A stretch of 17,770 nucleotides of DNA from Verrucomicrobia bacterium UBA6354 (lineage in GTDB: Bacteria > Verrucomicrobiota > Kiritimatiellia > RFP12 > UBA1067), in the NCBI GenBank assembly GCA_002440145.1, contig DJRS01000127.1, forward strand, positions 196 to 17,965. The letters run 5' to 3'. Made by a program: the position numbers and the translations under genes. Under the pieces are notes generated by a model. That model had not been told where the DNA came from, did not search any database, and was given only the letters and a program-made list of their open reading frames with translations. Shown here piece after piece: positions 6,611 to 15,700 of this stretch. The number at the start of each line of letters is the position of its first letter. The stretch's first letter is position 1.

Positions 6611-8564
6611 ATGAAAGGTGCAACCATGCTGAAAGCGCTCTCCTGCGCGGCCGCCTTGCTGGGGGGGGGGTATACTACATGCCGAACCCGCCTATACGAA
6701 CGTCTGGTCGGGCGGCGCGAGTGGCAATTGGGGCGTAGCGGCCAACTGGACCGTCACCTCCGCTTCGGGATCCGTGGAGTCCGCCGTGCCGACGGCGGAC
6801 AGTCTCGTGAAGCTCCAGCAGACGGCGAACATCACGCTGGCGCCCACCGGAACCTATGCCGCCGGGTCGACGCTGTTCGCGGGCGGCGCGACGTGGAAGA
6901 CGCTGACCGTCGAGATTCCCAAGGATTCGACGCTTTCCCTCGAAGGCGCCGACAACGAGTCCCGGCTCGGCACGTACGGCTGGCAGGACGGCAACCCGGG
7001 CAACAAGGTGACGCTCGACGTCAACGGCGGCACGCTGAACGTGTCCCAGAAGATGCTTGCGCTGCAGCCGACCATGACCGATGCGACCGGCACGGGATGG
7101 AACCGGATCCAAGTGCGCAACGGCGGCAAGATGTCTCTTTCGGACCAGACGACGCTGCGGATGTGGGGCGGCTCGTCGAGCGACAGTGCGGGGCGCGGCA
7201 CCTACACGAACGTCATCGACGTGCTGGCGGGCTCGACGCTGGAGCTGCGCGGTGGCTCATGCCTCGACATGGGTGGCGAAGTCAGCCGACGCGAGGGTGC
7301 CCTGCACACGGGCAGCATGCACTGCGGCGCGGGCTGGGTGAACGTGAAGGGCGGCCAGATCCTGTCCGTAGACCCTACGTTTGGCGCGCCGATCTACATG
7401 GCGAGCCACGCCAACGCGGGCATCGGCGCCTATCTGTCTATCACCGACGGCGGCAAGGTCGACCTGGGCGGCAAGAGCCTCTATCAGCGCACGTGCAACA
7501 CGAACGTCGTGACGGTCGCCTCGGGCGGCGTTCTCACGAACCTCAGCCTGTCCGTCCAGGGCGGCGGCGGAACGGATCCGCACTACCACAATATGCTGGA
7601 CGTCGATGGCGGCACGGCGTGGATCGACGACGTGAACTTCGGCACGGCCGATCCGGGTGGCATGAAGACGGGCGCGCGCATGACCTTCCGCATCTGCGGC
7701 GAGGATTCCGTGGTGTCGGTCAAAGGCTGGAGCGGATTCAACAGCCGGTACAAGGACGAGAAGACGCCGCCGATCTTCTTCGACTTCCGCCTGAAGGCGC
7801 ACGCGGACCGCAATGCGGACTTCGCGGTGAAGCCCGTCCGGACGCGCACGCAGGTCTGGAACGACGGCTCGGTCATGACGATCCCCGGCATCTGGCGATT
7901 GTCGCCGGAAGGGGGGATGCAGATCGTCCACCGCGACTCGTTCGAGCTGCTCTGCCGCAACCATGACGGCTGGGTGTCGGAGAACCCGTACGTCCCCAAG
8001 CTTCCCGTGGCGGGCGCGACCTACGGCGGCTTCATCGGCGAGGAGATGTGGGAGACGAACACGGCGCATCTGAGTGGCGACAGGTGGCTGCGCCATGTCG
8101 GGCAGAAAGACGCCTACGTCTTCGGCGCGAAGCTGAAGGACGGGGCGAAGCTGGAAGACGGCGTGAAGCTGACGACGGCGCGTCCGCGCGGCTGGCTCGC
8201 GCTGCCGAAGTTCAAGGCGTACAAGCTGCGGGAAGGACGCTACAAACGCATCTCGGTGCGGCTCGGCCTTGAGGCGCCGGCGGACGGCGCGCTGGATCTC
8301 GACGGCATCGTCGGCCGCCTTCAGGCGGCGGGGCACGACGGCGCACGCAAGGACGAGAGCGTCTCGGGCTACAACGTGCGCGTCGACCTGCCGGTCGGCG
8401 AACTGGCTGCGGATGTCGAGACGGACAAGGTTCTCTTCGACTTCGTGTCGTGCGAGACCTACGGGCAGGCCGCCGGGTCGCAGGCGATGACGACGAACGC
8501 GCTCATCCGCGTAGCGAAGGTCGAGTACGTTCCGCACGGCGGCTTTTGCATCAGCATCCGGTAA
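6611..8564 (+). CDS. Secreted beta-solenoid (autotransporter-strand-like) protein, frameshifted at G10
   Basis: From 6611 the frame encodes MKGATMLKALSCAAALLGG and then hits ten G (6661-6670), after which it reads nonsense up to 7966. The genuine body lies in the next frame: after the tract it reads HAEPAYTNVWSGGASGNWG and continues to the stop at 8562-8564. No start codon exists in that frame between the TGA at 6630 and the tract. With nine G (or twelve) the two parts join into a protein of about 650 residues with a signal cleaved after ILHA. The body has repeated 'V-x-GG-x-L-x-V' strands from about residue 120 to 330, as in autotransporter-associated solenoids, then a mixed C-terminal part I do not recognise. 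No catalytic motif, membrane anchor or PEP-CTERM tail is visible. It may be a surface adhesin or glycan-binding partner. The shift is either phase variation or a homopolymer read error. Confidence 0.75.
6661..6670 (+). repeat. Homopolymer run of ten G in the signal peptide
   Basis: Ten consecutive G residues lie within the hydrophobic part of the signal peptide. As written they put signal peptide and mature protein in different frames; loss of one G restores one continuous frame. This is the classic arrangement of a slipped-strand phase switch, but also a typical place for sequencing error. Confidence 0.9.
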
Positions 8565-8600
8565 GAAACAAGGGTAAACCAAACGAAAGAGAACAAGAGA

Positions 8601-8606
8601 AAGAGG
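8601..8606 (+). promoter_or_regulatory. Ribosome-binding site of the tandem GH5 gene
   Basis: AAGAGG lies 7 nt before the ATG at 8614 within a purine-rich 49-bp spacer that has no obvious promoter or terminator, consistent with read-through from the solenoid gene. Confidence 0.6.
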
Positions 8607-8613
8607 TACGATC

Positions 8614-10935
8614 ATGCAATGGAAGAAACTGTTGTCGGGCGCGAGCCTGATTCTGGCGGGGGCGGCGCTGGCCGCGACCCCGAACTGGCCGCGCGCCGAC
8701 TATCCGGACTACATGAGCCGCTGGCCGCAGCTCAAGGGCGTGATGCTCGGCGCGAGCGGCGAAAGGGAGTTCAAGGACCTGCGGCGGATGGGCGCGACGC
8801 TCGTCCGCTACCAGATGGCCGCCGGCTGGAAAGACTTCGAGAACCTCGCGGCGAAGAACAAGACGGATGCCGCCGCCGAATACCGCAAGTGGCTGGACGG
8901 CAAACTCGACCACCTGCAGGAAATGCTGCCGTGGGCGCGCAGGTACGGCATCAAGATCTGCGTCGACCTGCACACGCGCATCGGCGGGCAGACGAAGGAG
9001 CAGTACAACTCCGACATGATCTTCGTCGAGAAGCGGTATGAAGACCTGCTCGTCGAGACGTGGGAGAAGATCGCGCGGCGCTTCAAGGGCAACACGGACG
9101 CGATCTACGGCTACGACCTCTTCAACGAGCCGATCGACCGCGAGAACGAGCTGACGACGACCTCGTGGCGGGCGGTGATCTGCCGGACGGTCGAGGCCGT
9201 CCGCGCGATCGACCCCGACACGCCCATCGTCATCGAGCCGAACTGCAACGCCTCGCCGCGCGGGTTCGACGTGAAGAACCCGTATGGACTGAAGGGCTTC
9301 GAGCCGCTGCCGTACGACAACCTCATCTATTCGGTGCACGTCTACGGTCCGATGGGCTTCACCCACCAGGGTCTCTTCCAGAAGAAGGAGGACTACAAGC
9401 CGATGCCGTATCCGAGCGTGAACGCGAAGGCGGACCCGAACCGCGTGCGCTATCCGGGCGACCTCGGCAAGGACAGCGGCCAGGCGGAGGTCTGGGACAA
9501 GGAATGGATCCGCCGCGACATCCAGAGCGTGCGCGACTTCCAGCTGCGGACGGGCGCGCGCATCTTCGTCGGCGAGTTTTCCGCCGCGGCGTACGCGCCG
9601 GGCGCGGACAAGTGGCTTGAAGACGTCTGTTCGCTGTTTCTCGAATACGGCTGGGACTGGACGTATCACGCCTTCCGCGAGGCGACGTGCTGGAGCGTCG
9701 AGCACGAGGGGCCGAGCTACTTCGAGCTCAAGCCCGCGCGGGAGAAGACGAACCGCCAGAAGATCCTTGAGAAGTACATGAAGGACGACCGCATCCAGGG
9801 CTATGTCGCGGGCACGGTCAAGTATCCGGCGCGCCTGTCGCCCGAAAAGCGCTTCCGTGGCGCGGGCATCCCCTACGCGAACGAGCTGACGGGCATCCCG
9901 GACGCGGCGGCGCTCGGCATGAATCTCATCCGCGTCGGGTTCGGCTATGAAGCCATTTGGCCGAAGATGAAAAACGGGCAGGCGTGCGAGACCACGGACG
10001 CGGCGATCGCCACGTATCTCGCGAACGTCGACAAGCGCATCCGCTACGTGAAGGAAGTCCTCGACCTGGCGCACAAGCACGGCCTCAAGGTCGCCGTGAC
10101 GGGGCCGAAGCCCGGCAAGTGGTCCACGCGCGAGGAGTACGGCGAGCATCCCTACTTCCAGGACATCGAGCTCGTCGGCGCGTTCCGGGAGGCGTGGCAG
10201 CGCATCGCGTGCGCGTTCAAGAGACATCCCGCCGTCTACGGCTACGACATCGTGAACGAGCCGCTGAACCGCGAGTTCTCCTATGACCGCATCCACCATC
10301 GCGACTTCATGATCCTCATGGCGCGCGCGATCCGCGAGATCGACCCGGACGCGACGTTGATCGTCGAGGCGAACGCGGACGGCTCGCCGGCGGGCTTCGA
10401 CTGCAAGTCGCGCTACAACTTCGTCGCGATGACGCCGATCCCGTTCGACAACGTGATCTACTCCGCCCACGTCTACCAGCCGATGGGCTTCACCCACCAG
10501 GGCATCGGGCAGAAGAAGGACGCCTACCTGCACCATTCGTATCCGACGACGCAGGCGAAGCTGGACGCGAACCGCAAGCGTTTCCCCGGCGACCTGGGCA
10601 AGGGCAGCGGCAAGGTCGAGGTCTGGGACAAGGAGTACGTCCGCCGCGAACTTCAGACCGTGCGCGAGTTCCAGCTCAAGTACGGCGCGCGCATCTGGGT
10701 CGGTGAGTTCTCGGCGGCGGCATGGACGGATGGCGGCGACCGGTACCTGCAGGACGTCACCGACCTCTTCGAGGAATACGGCTGGGACTACACCTACCAC
10801 GCCTTCCGTGAGAACGTCATCTGGTCGCTCGAGCACGAGGGCGAGGAGAACGCGAGCCTGCGCAAGGCGACAGAAGAGACGCCGCGCATGAAGGTGATGA
10901 AGGCCAAGTGGGCGCTGAACGCAAAGGCGGAGTGA
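8614..10935 (+). CDS. Tandem two-domain GH5-family glycosidase
   Basis: A 773-residue secreted protein (signal MQWKKLLSGASLILAGAALA) with two full GH5-type TIM barrels, about residues 25-390 and 400-765. Each has its acid/base in an NEP motif (E172 in LFNEP, E549 in IVNEP) and its nucleophile in GEF (E321 in FVGEFS, E698 in WVGEFS). The spacing is 377 residues for both pairs, showing an internal duplication. A 23-bp stretch is identical at 9349-9371 and 10480-10502. His/Tyr (SVHVYGPMG, SAHVYQPMG) and Trp (CWSVEHEG, IWSLEHEG) are kept in both. The usual Asp-Leu-His after strand 3 is present in domain 1 (H120) but replaced by Thr-Gly-Pro in domain 2. GH5 includes endo-glucanases, mannanases and xylanases; the substrate cannot be read from sequence. 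Its stop is only 5 nt before the next start, so the two are translationally linked. Confidence 0.88.
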   Translation: MQWKKLLSGASLILAGAALAATPNWPRADYPDYMSRWPQLKGVMLGASGEREFKDLRRMGATLVRYQMAAGWKDFENLAAKNKTDAAAEYRKWLDGKLDHLQEMLPWARRYGIKICVDLHTRIGGQTKEQYNSDMIFVEKRYEDLLVETWEKIARRFKGNTDAIYGYDLFNEPIDRENELTTTSWRAVICRTVEAVRAIDPDTPIVIEPNCNASPRGFDVKNPYGLKGFEPLPYDNLIYSVHVYGPMGFTHQGLFQKKEDYKPMPYPSVNAKADPNRVRYPGDLGKDSGQAEVWDKEWIRRDIQSVRDFQLRTGARIFVGEFSAAAYAPGADKWLEDVCSLFLEYGWDWTYHAFREATCWSVEHEGPSYFELKPAREKTNRQKILEKYMKDDRIQGYVAGTVKYPARLSPEKRFRGAGIPYANELTGIPDAAALGMNLIRVGFGYEAIWPKMKNGQACETTDAAIATYLANVDKRIRYVKEVLDLAHKHGLKVAVTGPKPGKWSTREEYGEHPYFQDIELVGAFREAWQRIACAFKRHPAVYGYDIVNEPLNREFSYDRIHHRDFMILMARAIREIDPDATLIVEANADGSPAGFDCKSRYNFVAMTPIPFDNVIYSAHVYQPMGFTHQGIGQKKDAYLHHSYPTTQAKLDANRKRFPGDLGKGSGKVEVWDKEYVRRELQTVREFQLKYGARIWVGEFSAAAWTDGGDRYLQDVTDLFEEYGWDYTYHAFRENVIWSLEHEGEENASLRKATEETPRMKVMKAKWALNAKAE
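10926..10932 (+). promoter_or_regulatory. Ribosome-binding site within the GH5 gene end
   Basis: GGCGGAG sits just before the GH5 stop codon (10933-10935) and 8 nt before the ATG at 10941. It supports starting the next gene at 10941, where a twin-arginine signal begins, rather than at the in-frame ATG at 10908. Confidence 0.65.
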
Positions 10936-10940
10936 GCGGC

Positions 10941-12662
10941 ATGCGGCTGAACAGACGCGAGTTCATCGCCTTTGCCGCGGCCGCATCGGCCGTCTGGGGC
11001 TTCTGCGCGGAAAGCGCGACGCCGCCGGACGGCGCGTCTTTCCCGCGCGTGGCGCTGCGCCTGCGCGCGCCGCACACGGCGACGCCGGAACAGTGGCGGA
11101 AGACGCATGCGGCGATTGCCGCCAATCCCGGCTGCTGCGACGAGGTCTGGTTCTCGACGGGCACGGGCGTCCCGCCGCTGGACTGGCACCGCGCCCAGGC
11201 CGCGCGGATCGCGGCGGCGGCGGACGACCTGCGCAAGATCGGCATCGTGCCGAGCCTGCAGTTCCAGGCCACGCTCGGCCACGGCGACGCGTTCGTCACG
11301 GCGGAAGAGTGCGCGATGAAGGACTGGACTGGCTGGACGGGCTCGACGGGCGTCGAAGACCGGTTCTGCAGCTGTCCGCGCCAGAAGAAGTTTCTGGAGT
11401 ACGTGCGGGCCTGCGCCCGCATCTATGCGGGCATGCGGCCGGGGTTCCTGTGGATCGACGACGACCTGCGCATCGACAACCACGCGCCGGCGACCGACGG
11501 TTCGCGGCCCGGCTGCTGGTGCGCAACCTGCCTGTCCGATTTCGGCGCGGCGGAGGGAAAGGCATGGACCCGGACGGAACTCGACGCGGCGATGAAGGGC
11601 GACGCCGCGCTTGCCGCCCGCTGGGAGGCGTTTTCCGTTGCGTCCATCGCGGCGGTCGCGCAGGCGATCGCCGAGGAGTTCCGGCGCCTCTCGCCCGAAA
11701 CGGGGATGGGCTACCAGCATTGCACGGGGGACAAGGAGATCTCGTCCGTCCGGGCCGTTGCCGAGACGCTTGCCCAGACGAGCGGGCAGCCTGTGGGGCT
11801 GCGCCCCGGCGGCGGCGACTACTACGATCTCAATCCGGCCGATCAGGTGGTCAAGAGCCTCCGCGCCGCGCGCTTTCGCGCGAAGGTCGTCGACCTCGAC
11901 GGCGTGGCCATCTGGTGCCCGGAAGTCGAATGTTGGCCGCGCGCCTATGCGAGCCGTAGCGCGCAGAGCGCCATCGTCGAGAGTTTCGTCGCGATCGCCT
12001 ACGGCTTCAACGCGACAAGCCTCTTCCTGCTGGACACGCGCTATGAGGACGATGCGCTTTACGCGCGGACGACCCTGCGTCCGCTGGCCGCCGCCGCGCC
12101 GGTCCTGGCGGCGCTCGCGAAAGACAGCGACGGGACGGCCCCCGTCGGGTTTTCCGCCGAATCCCTGCCGCCCGACCGGCTCTACCGCTTTGCGCTTTCC
12201 GGCGTGCCGGTCCTGCCGGGCGTGGGACGCGATCTGGGCGGACTGACGGACGCGGACCTTGCGCTTGACGTCTTCACGACAGGCTCGAAGGACATCCAGG
12301 CGCTCCGCGATGCCTTGGACGCGCGCGCGGGCGGCGCGCCCGCCGTGCTCGAGTCGCCTTTCGTCGGCCTTCTCGTGCCGCGCGTGACGGCGGACGGGAG
12401 CCTGCGGACGGTCGCGCTGCTCAACACGCGCATCGGCGCGCAAGGGCCGGTCGCGCTGCGCCTGCGCGGCGTCCCGGCGGGGGCGGCGGTCGTCTGGCAT
12501 CCGATCGGCGGCAGGCCGGAGGCGCTGCCCGTCGTGCGCGGCGGCGACGTCGTGCGCGTGCAGATCCCGGAAATCGGCGCCTGGAACGGCGGATTCCTCT
12601 CGGTCGAGCCGGCGGCGACGCTTTCCGCCGCTTGCGGTCAGCGCGTGGACAAACTCCGATGA
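10941..12662 (+). CDS. Tat-exported putative TIM-barrel glycosidase
   Basis: A 573-residue protein of no family I can name with confidence. The N-terminus MRLNRREFIAFAAAASAVWG is a twin-arginine signal (NRREF followed by an alanine-rich stretch), so it would be exported folded, possibly with a bound metal. The rest reads like a GH42-like or clan-A TIM barrel: FLWIDDDLRIDNH (D173-D175), then a cysteine cluster GCWCATC (C192, C194, C197) that could bind zinc as in GH42, GMGYQHCTGD, and LRPGGGDYYDL. A C-terminal beta domain ('TVALLNTRIG', 'GAWNGGFLSVEP') follows from about residue 460. Catalytic residues are not certain. It lies 5 nt after the tandem GH5 gene and 122 bp before the giant gene, so it belongs to the same export set. 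Confidence 0.65.
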   Translation: MRLNRREFIAFAAAASAVWGFCAESATPPDGASFPRVALRLRAPHTATPEQWRKTHAAIAANPGCCDEVWFSTGTGVPPLDWHRAQAARIAAAADDLRKIGIVPSLQFQATLGHGDAFVTAEECAMKDWTGWTGSTGVEDRFCSCPRQKKFLEYVRACARIYAGMRPGFLWIDDDLRIDNHAPATDGSRPGCWCATCLSDFGAAEGKAWTRTELDAAMKGDAALAARWEAFSVASIAAVAQAIAEEFRRLSPETGMGYQHCTGDKEISSVRAVAETLAQTSGQPVGLRPGGGDYYDLNPADQVVKSLRAARFRAKVVDLDGVAIWCPEVECWPRAYASRSAQSAIVESFVAIAYGFNATSLFLLDTRYEDDALYARTTLRPLAAAAPVLAALAKDSDGTAPVGFSAESLPPDRLYRFALSGVPVLPGVGRDLGGLTDADLALDVFTTGSKDIQALRDALDARAGGAPAVLESPFVGLLVPRVTADGSLRTVALLNTRIGAQGPVALRLRGVPAGAAVVWHPIGGRPEALPVVRGGDVVRVQIPEIGAWNGGFLSVEPAATLSAACGQRVDKLR

Positions 12663-12695
12663 TTGACGCTCTTGCTACCGCTCCGCTGACTGCAT

Positions 12696-12714
12696 CTGGC
12701 TTCGCAGAAGCCAG
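12696..12714. other. Perfect 8-bp hairpin in the spacer before the giant gene
   Basis: CTGGCTTC and GAAGCCAG pair perfectly around a GCA loop. The stem starts 33 bp after the stop of the Tat enzyme gene. No T run follows on either strand, so it is not a standard intrinsic terminator. It may be a processing or attenuation structure, or part of a dispersed intergenic repeat. The rest of the 122-bp spacer shows no clear -10 box. Confidence 0.6.
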
Positions 12715-12784
12715 TCGCAAAACAATCGATAGCCACCCCTTTCATTGTCGGAGAATAACTGGTCAAATGAGGAAAAGAAGCAAA

Positions 12785-15700
12785 ATGGAAAAGACGAAAC
12801 TTGTCGGGATTGCCGCAGCGCTGTCGCTGACGGCGTGCGCGTTCGCGGGCGAAGTCCGTGTGGCGCCGAACGGGCTGTCGCCGCACGCGGCGCTGGAGAC
12901 GATCCGGGCGGCAAAGGCTGCGGGCGATCGTTCCCCGTGGACGGTGCGCGTCGCGCCGGGCGAATACGTGTTCGCGCGTCCGCTGATCCTGCGGCCGGAG
13001 GATTCGGGTTCGCCGACGGCGCCCGTCCGCTGGATCGCCGAAGGGGACGGCGCGGCATTTCTGGGCGGCACGCGCCTGACGGGGTGGCGCGATGACGGGG
13101 CGGGCGTCTGGTCCGCCCCCGCGCCGCAGGGGGCGGACGGCAAGCCGGTCTGGTTCCAGTCGCTCTACGTCAACGGACGGCGTGCCGTCCGGGCGCGGCA
13201 TCCAAACGCCGGGTTCTTCCAGGTCAACGCGGCCGAGCAGCAGACGCTGACGAACGCGGCCGGGGCCGTTTCCCATGTCCAGAGCGTCACCGTGAACGAC
13301 GCGGCGGCCGATGCGCTGACGGGGCTGTCATCCGATGAGCTGGCCGCCGTCGAGTTCCAGGTTCGCGTCAAGTGGTCTTACGGCGCCTTTTCCGTCACGG
13401 GCTGGAATCCGCAGACGCGCCGGCTGAAGGTCTGCACCTACGACCGCACCGTGCCGGAGTGGGGCGAGTGGCCCGGGGAGAAGAACCTCTTCTGCTTCGA
13501 GAACGTCCGCGCGGGCTTCGACGCGCCGGGCGAGTGGTTCTACGACGTGACGCGCCGGCGCATCTGCTACCGTCCGCTGCCGGGCGAGACGCTGGCGCGT
13601 CTGGACGCCTGCGCGCCCAGTTCGGGATTGTCGAGCATCGTCCGCCTCGAAGGCGACTTGGACGCCGGGCGCTTCGTCACGGACACCGCCTTCGAGGGCA
13701 TCTCCTTCGGGCTTTCGACGACGGAGGGGCATCGCCTCGCGTCGGGCTTCGTGCAGCAGTATCAGGGACAGGCCGCACGCGAAACGGGCGGCTGCATCTA
13801 CGCGAAGGGGACGCGGCGGATCGCGTTCGAGGGGTGCCGGGTGGCGCAGACGGAGAACTATGCCATCCGCATGGACAAGGGGTGCGTCTCGAACCGCGTC
13901 GTCGGCTGCGAGCTGACGGACTTGGGTGCGGGCGGCGTCTTCATCGGCGACGTGAAGGCGAACTACTTTCCGAGGGACCCGGGCACGAGCCCCCGCTTCC
14001 CCAAGCCGGGCTTCGTCATCCCCTACGGCGACCCGTGCACGGCGAAGTTCCATCCGTGCGCCTTCATTACGGTCGACGACTGCACCATCTCCCATGCCGG
14101 GCGCGTCAACCCCGAGGGGTGCGGCATGCTCATGACGCAGGTGTCCGACAGCACGCTCACGCATTGCGAGATTTCCGATCTCTTCTATACGGGCGTCTCG
14201 GTCGGCTGGACATGGGGCTATTCGGGTTCGCTGTCCCAGCGCAACACCGTCGCGTTCAACCGCATTCACGACATCGGCCAGGGCGTCATGTCCGACATGG
14301 GCGGCATCTACACGCTGGGAACGAGCTTCGGGACGTGCGTCTCCAACAACGTCATCCATGACGTCGCGTCTTCGGACTATGGCGGCTGGGGGCTCTACAA
14401 CGACGAGGGCAGCGAGGGCGTCGTCTGGGAGAACAACCTCGTCTACAATGTGACGGACGCCGCCTATCACCAGCACTACGGACGGAACAACGTCGTGCGC
14501 AACAACATCTTCGCAAACGGCGGAAAGGCTCAGCTGGCCGTCTCGAACGGAGAAGGGCACAGAAGCGTCACGTTCGACCGGAATATCGTCTACTGGAAGG
14601 GGCGTTCGCCGCTTTTTGAAGGCCCCAAGTGGTCTGTGCGCGTGGAGGACGGCAAGGATGTCGTGGAGCCGGTCGAACCCGCGAAAAGTCAGTCTGCGGC
14701 ACAAGTCGATTGGAAGACAAACCTCTTCTGGTGCGCGACGGACCCTCAGGCGGCCGATTCGCTTTTCGGGGGCATTCGTGCCGATCCCCAGTTCGTCGAT
14801 CCTGACAGGGACGATTTCCGCCTCAAGAAGACGTCGCCCGCGTTTGCCATGGGCTTCAAGCCGTGGGACTTCGCCTTGTCGGGGCGGCGCACGCTGCCGG
14901 AATTCCAGGTTCGTGCGGGCGTCGGCAACGTGCTGGCGCGCCTTGAAGCCGAGAAGCCGGTGACGGTCGCCTACCTCGGCGGCTCCATCACGGAGATGAA
15001 CGGCTGGCGCAACCTGACGACGGACTGGCTGCGCCGGACCTGGCCGAAGGCGACGGTGACCGAAGTGCACGCCGCGATCGGCGGCACCGGCTCCGACTTG
15101 GGCGTCTACCGCCTCGGCCATGACGTGCTCGCGAAGGATCCCGACCTCCTGTTCGTCGAGTTCGCGACGAACGACGCCCGAAAGTCCGACGAGGAGATCT
15201 GGCGGAACTTCGATGGCATCGTCCAGCAGGCCTGGGCGAAGAATCCGAAGACGGACATCGTCTTCGTCTACACGATCACGGCGCAGATGATGGCGGACTA
15301 CGGCAAGGGGCGGATGAACGCGGCGGCGCGGGCGATGGAGCGGCTTGCGGCGCATTACGGCATCCCGTCCGTCTGCTTCGGCCCGCGCGTCGTCGCCGAG
15401 GCCCGGAAAGGCCGTCTCGTGATGAGCCTCGGCGAAGTCCCGACGGCCGTGCCGAAGGAAACGCCCGACCGCGATCGACTGATCTGCGAAGAGCTGGCGA
15501 AGAAGGGTCAGACGCTGTTCGCGAAGGACGGGGTCCATCCCGCCCGTCCCGGACACGAGCTGTATCTCGCCAGCGTCGTCGCGGCGTTCGGGGCGATGCG
15601 CGCCCTGCCGCCGGCCGACCATACGCGCTTTCTGGGGAAGCCGTTCTTCGACGGGTCGCTCGCCGCCGCGAAGATGGTCCCCGTCACGGCCGAAATGCTG

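Noticed and set aside
6671..7966. The continuous frame from 6611 read past the G run as a 451-residue protein
   Set aside because: After the tract its sequence is Arg-rich nonsense, whereas the other frame encodes the repetitive solenoid; it is only the off-phase reading.
12690..12730. Intrinsic terminator after the Tat enzyme gene
   Set aside because: The hairpin is real but has no T run on either strand.
12717..12745. A third promoter of the shared type (GCAAAA at 12717-12722)
   Set aside because: The position 17 bp downstream reads TTTCAT, not TATAAT, and the upstream blocks are spaced differently.
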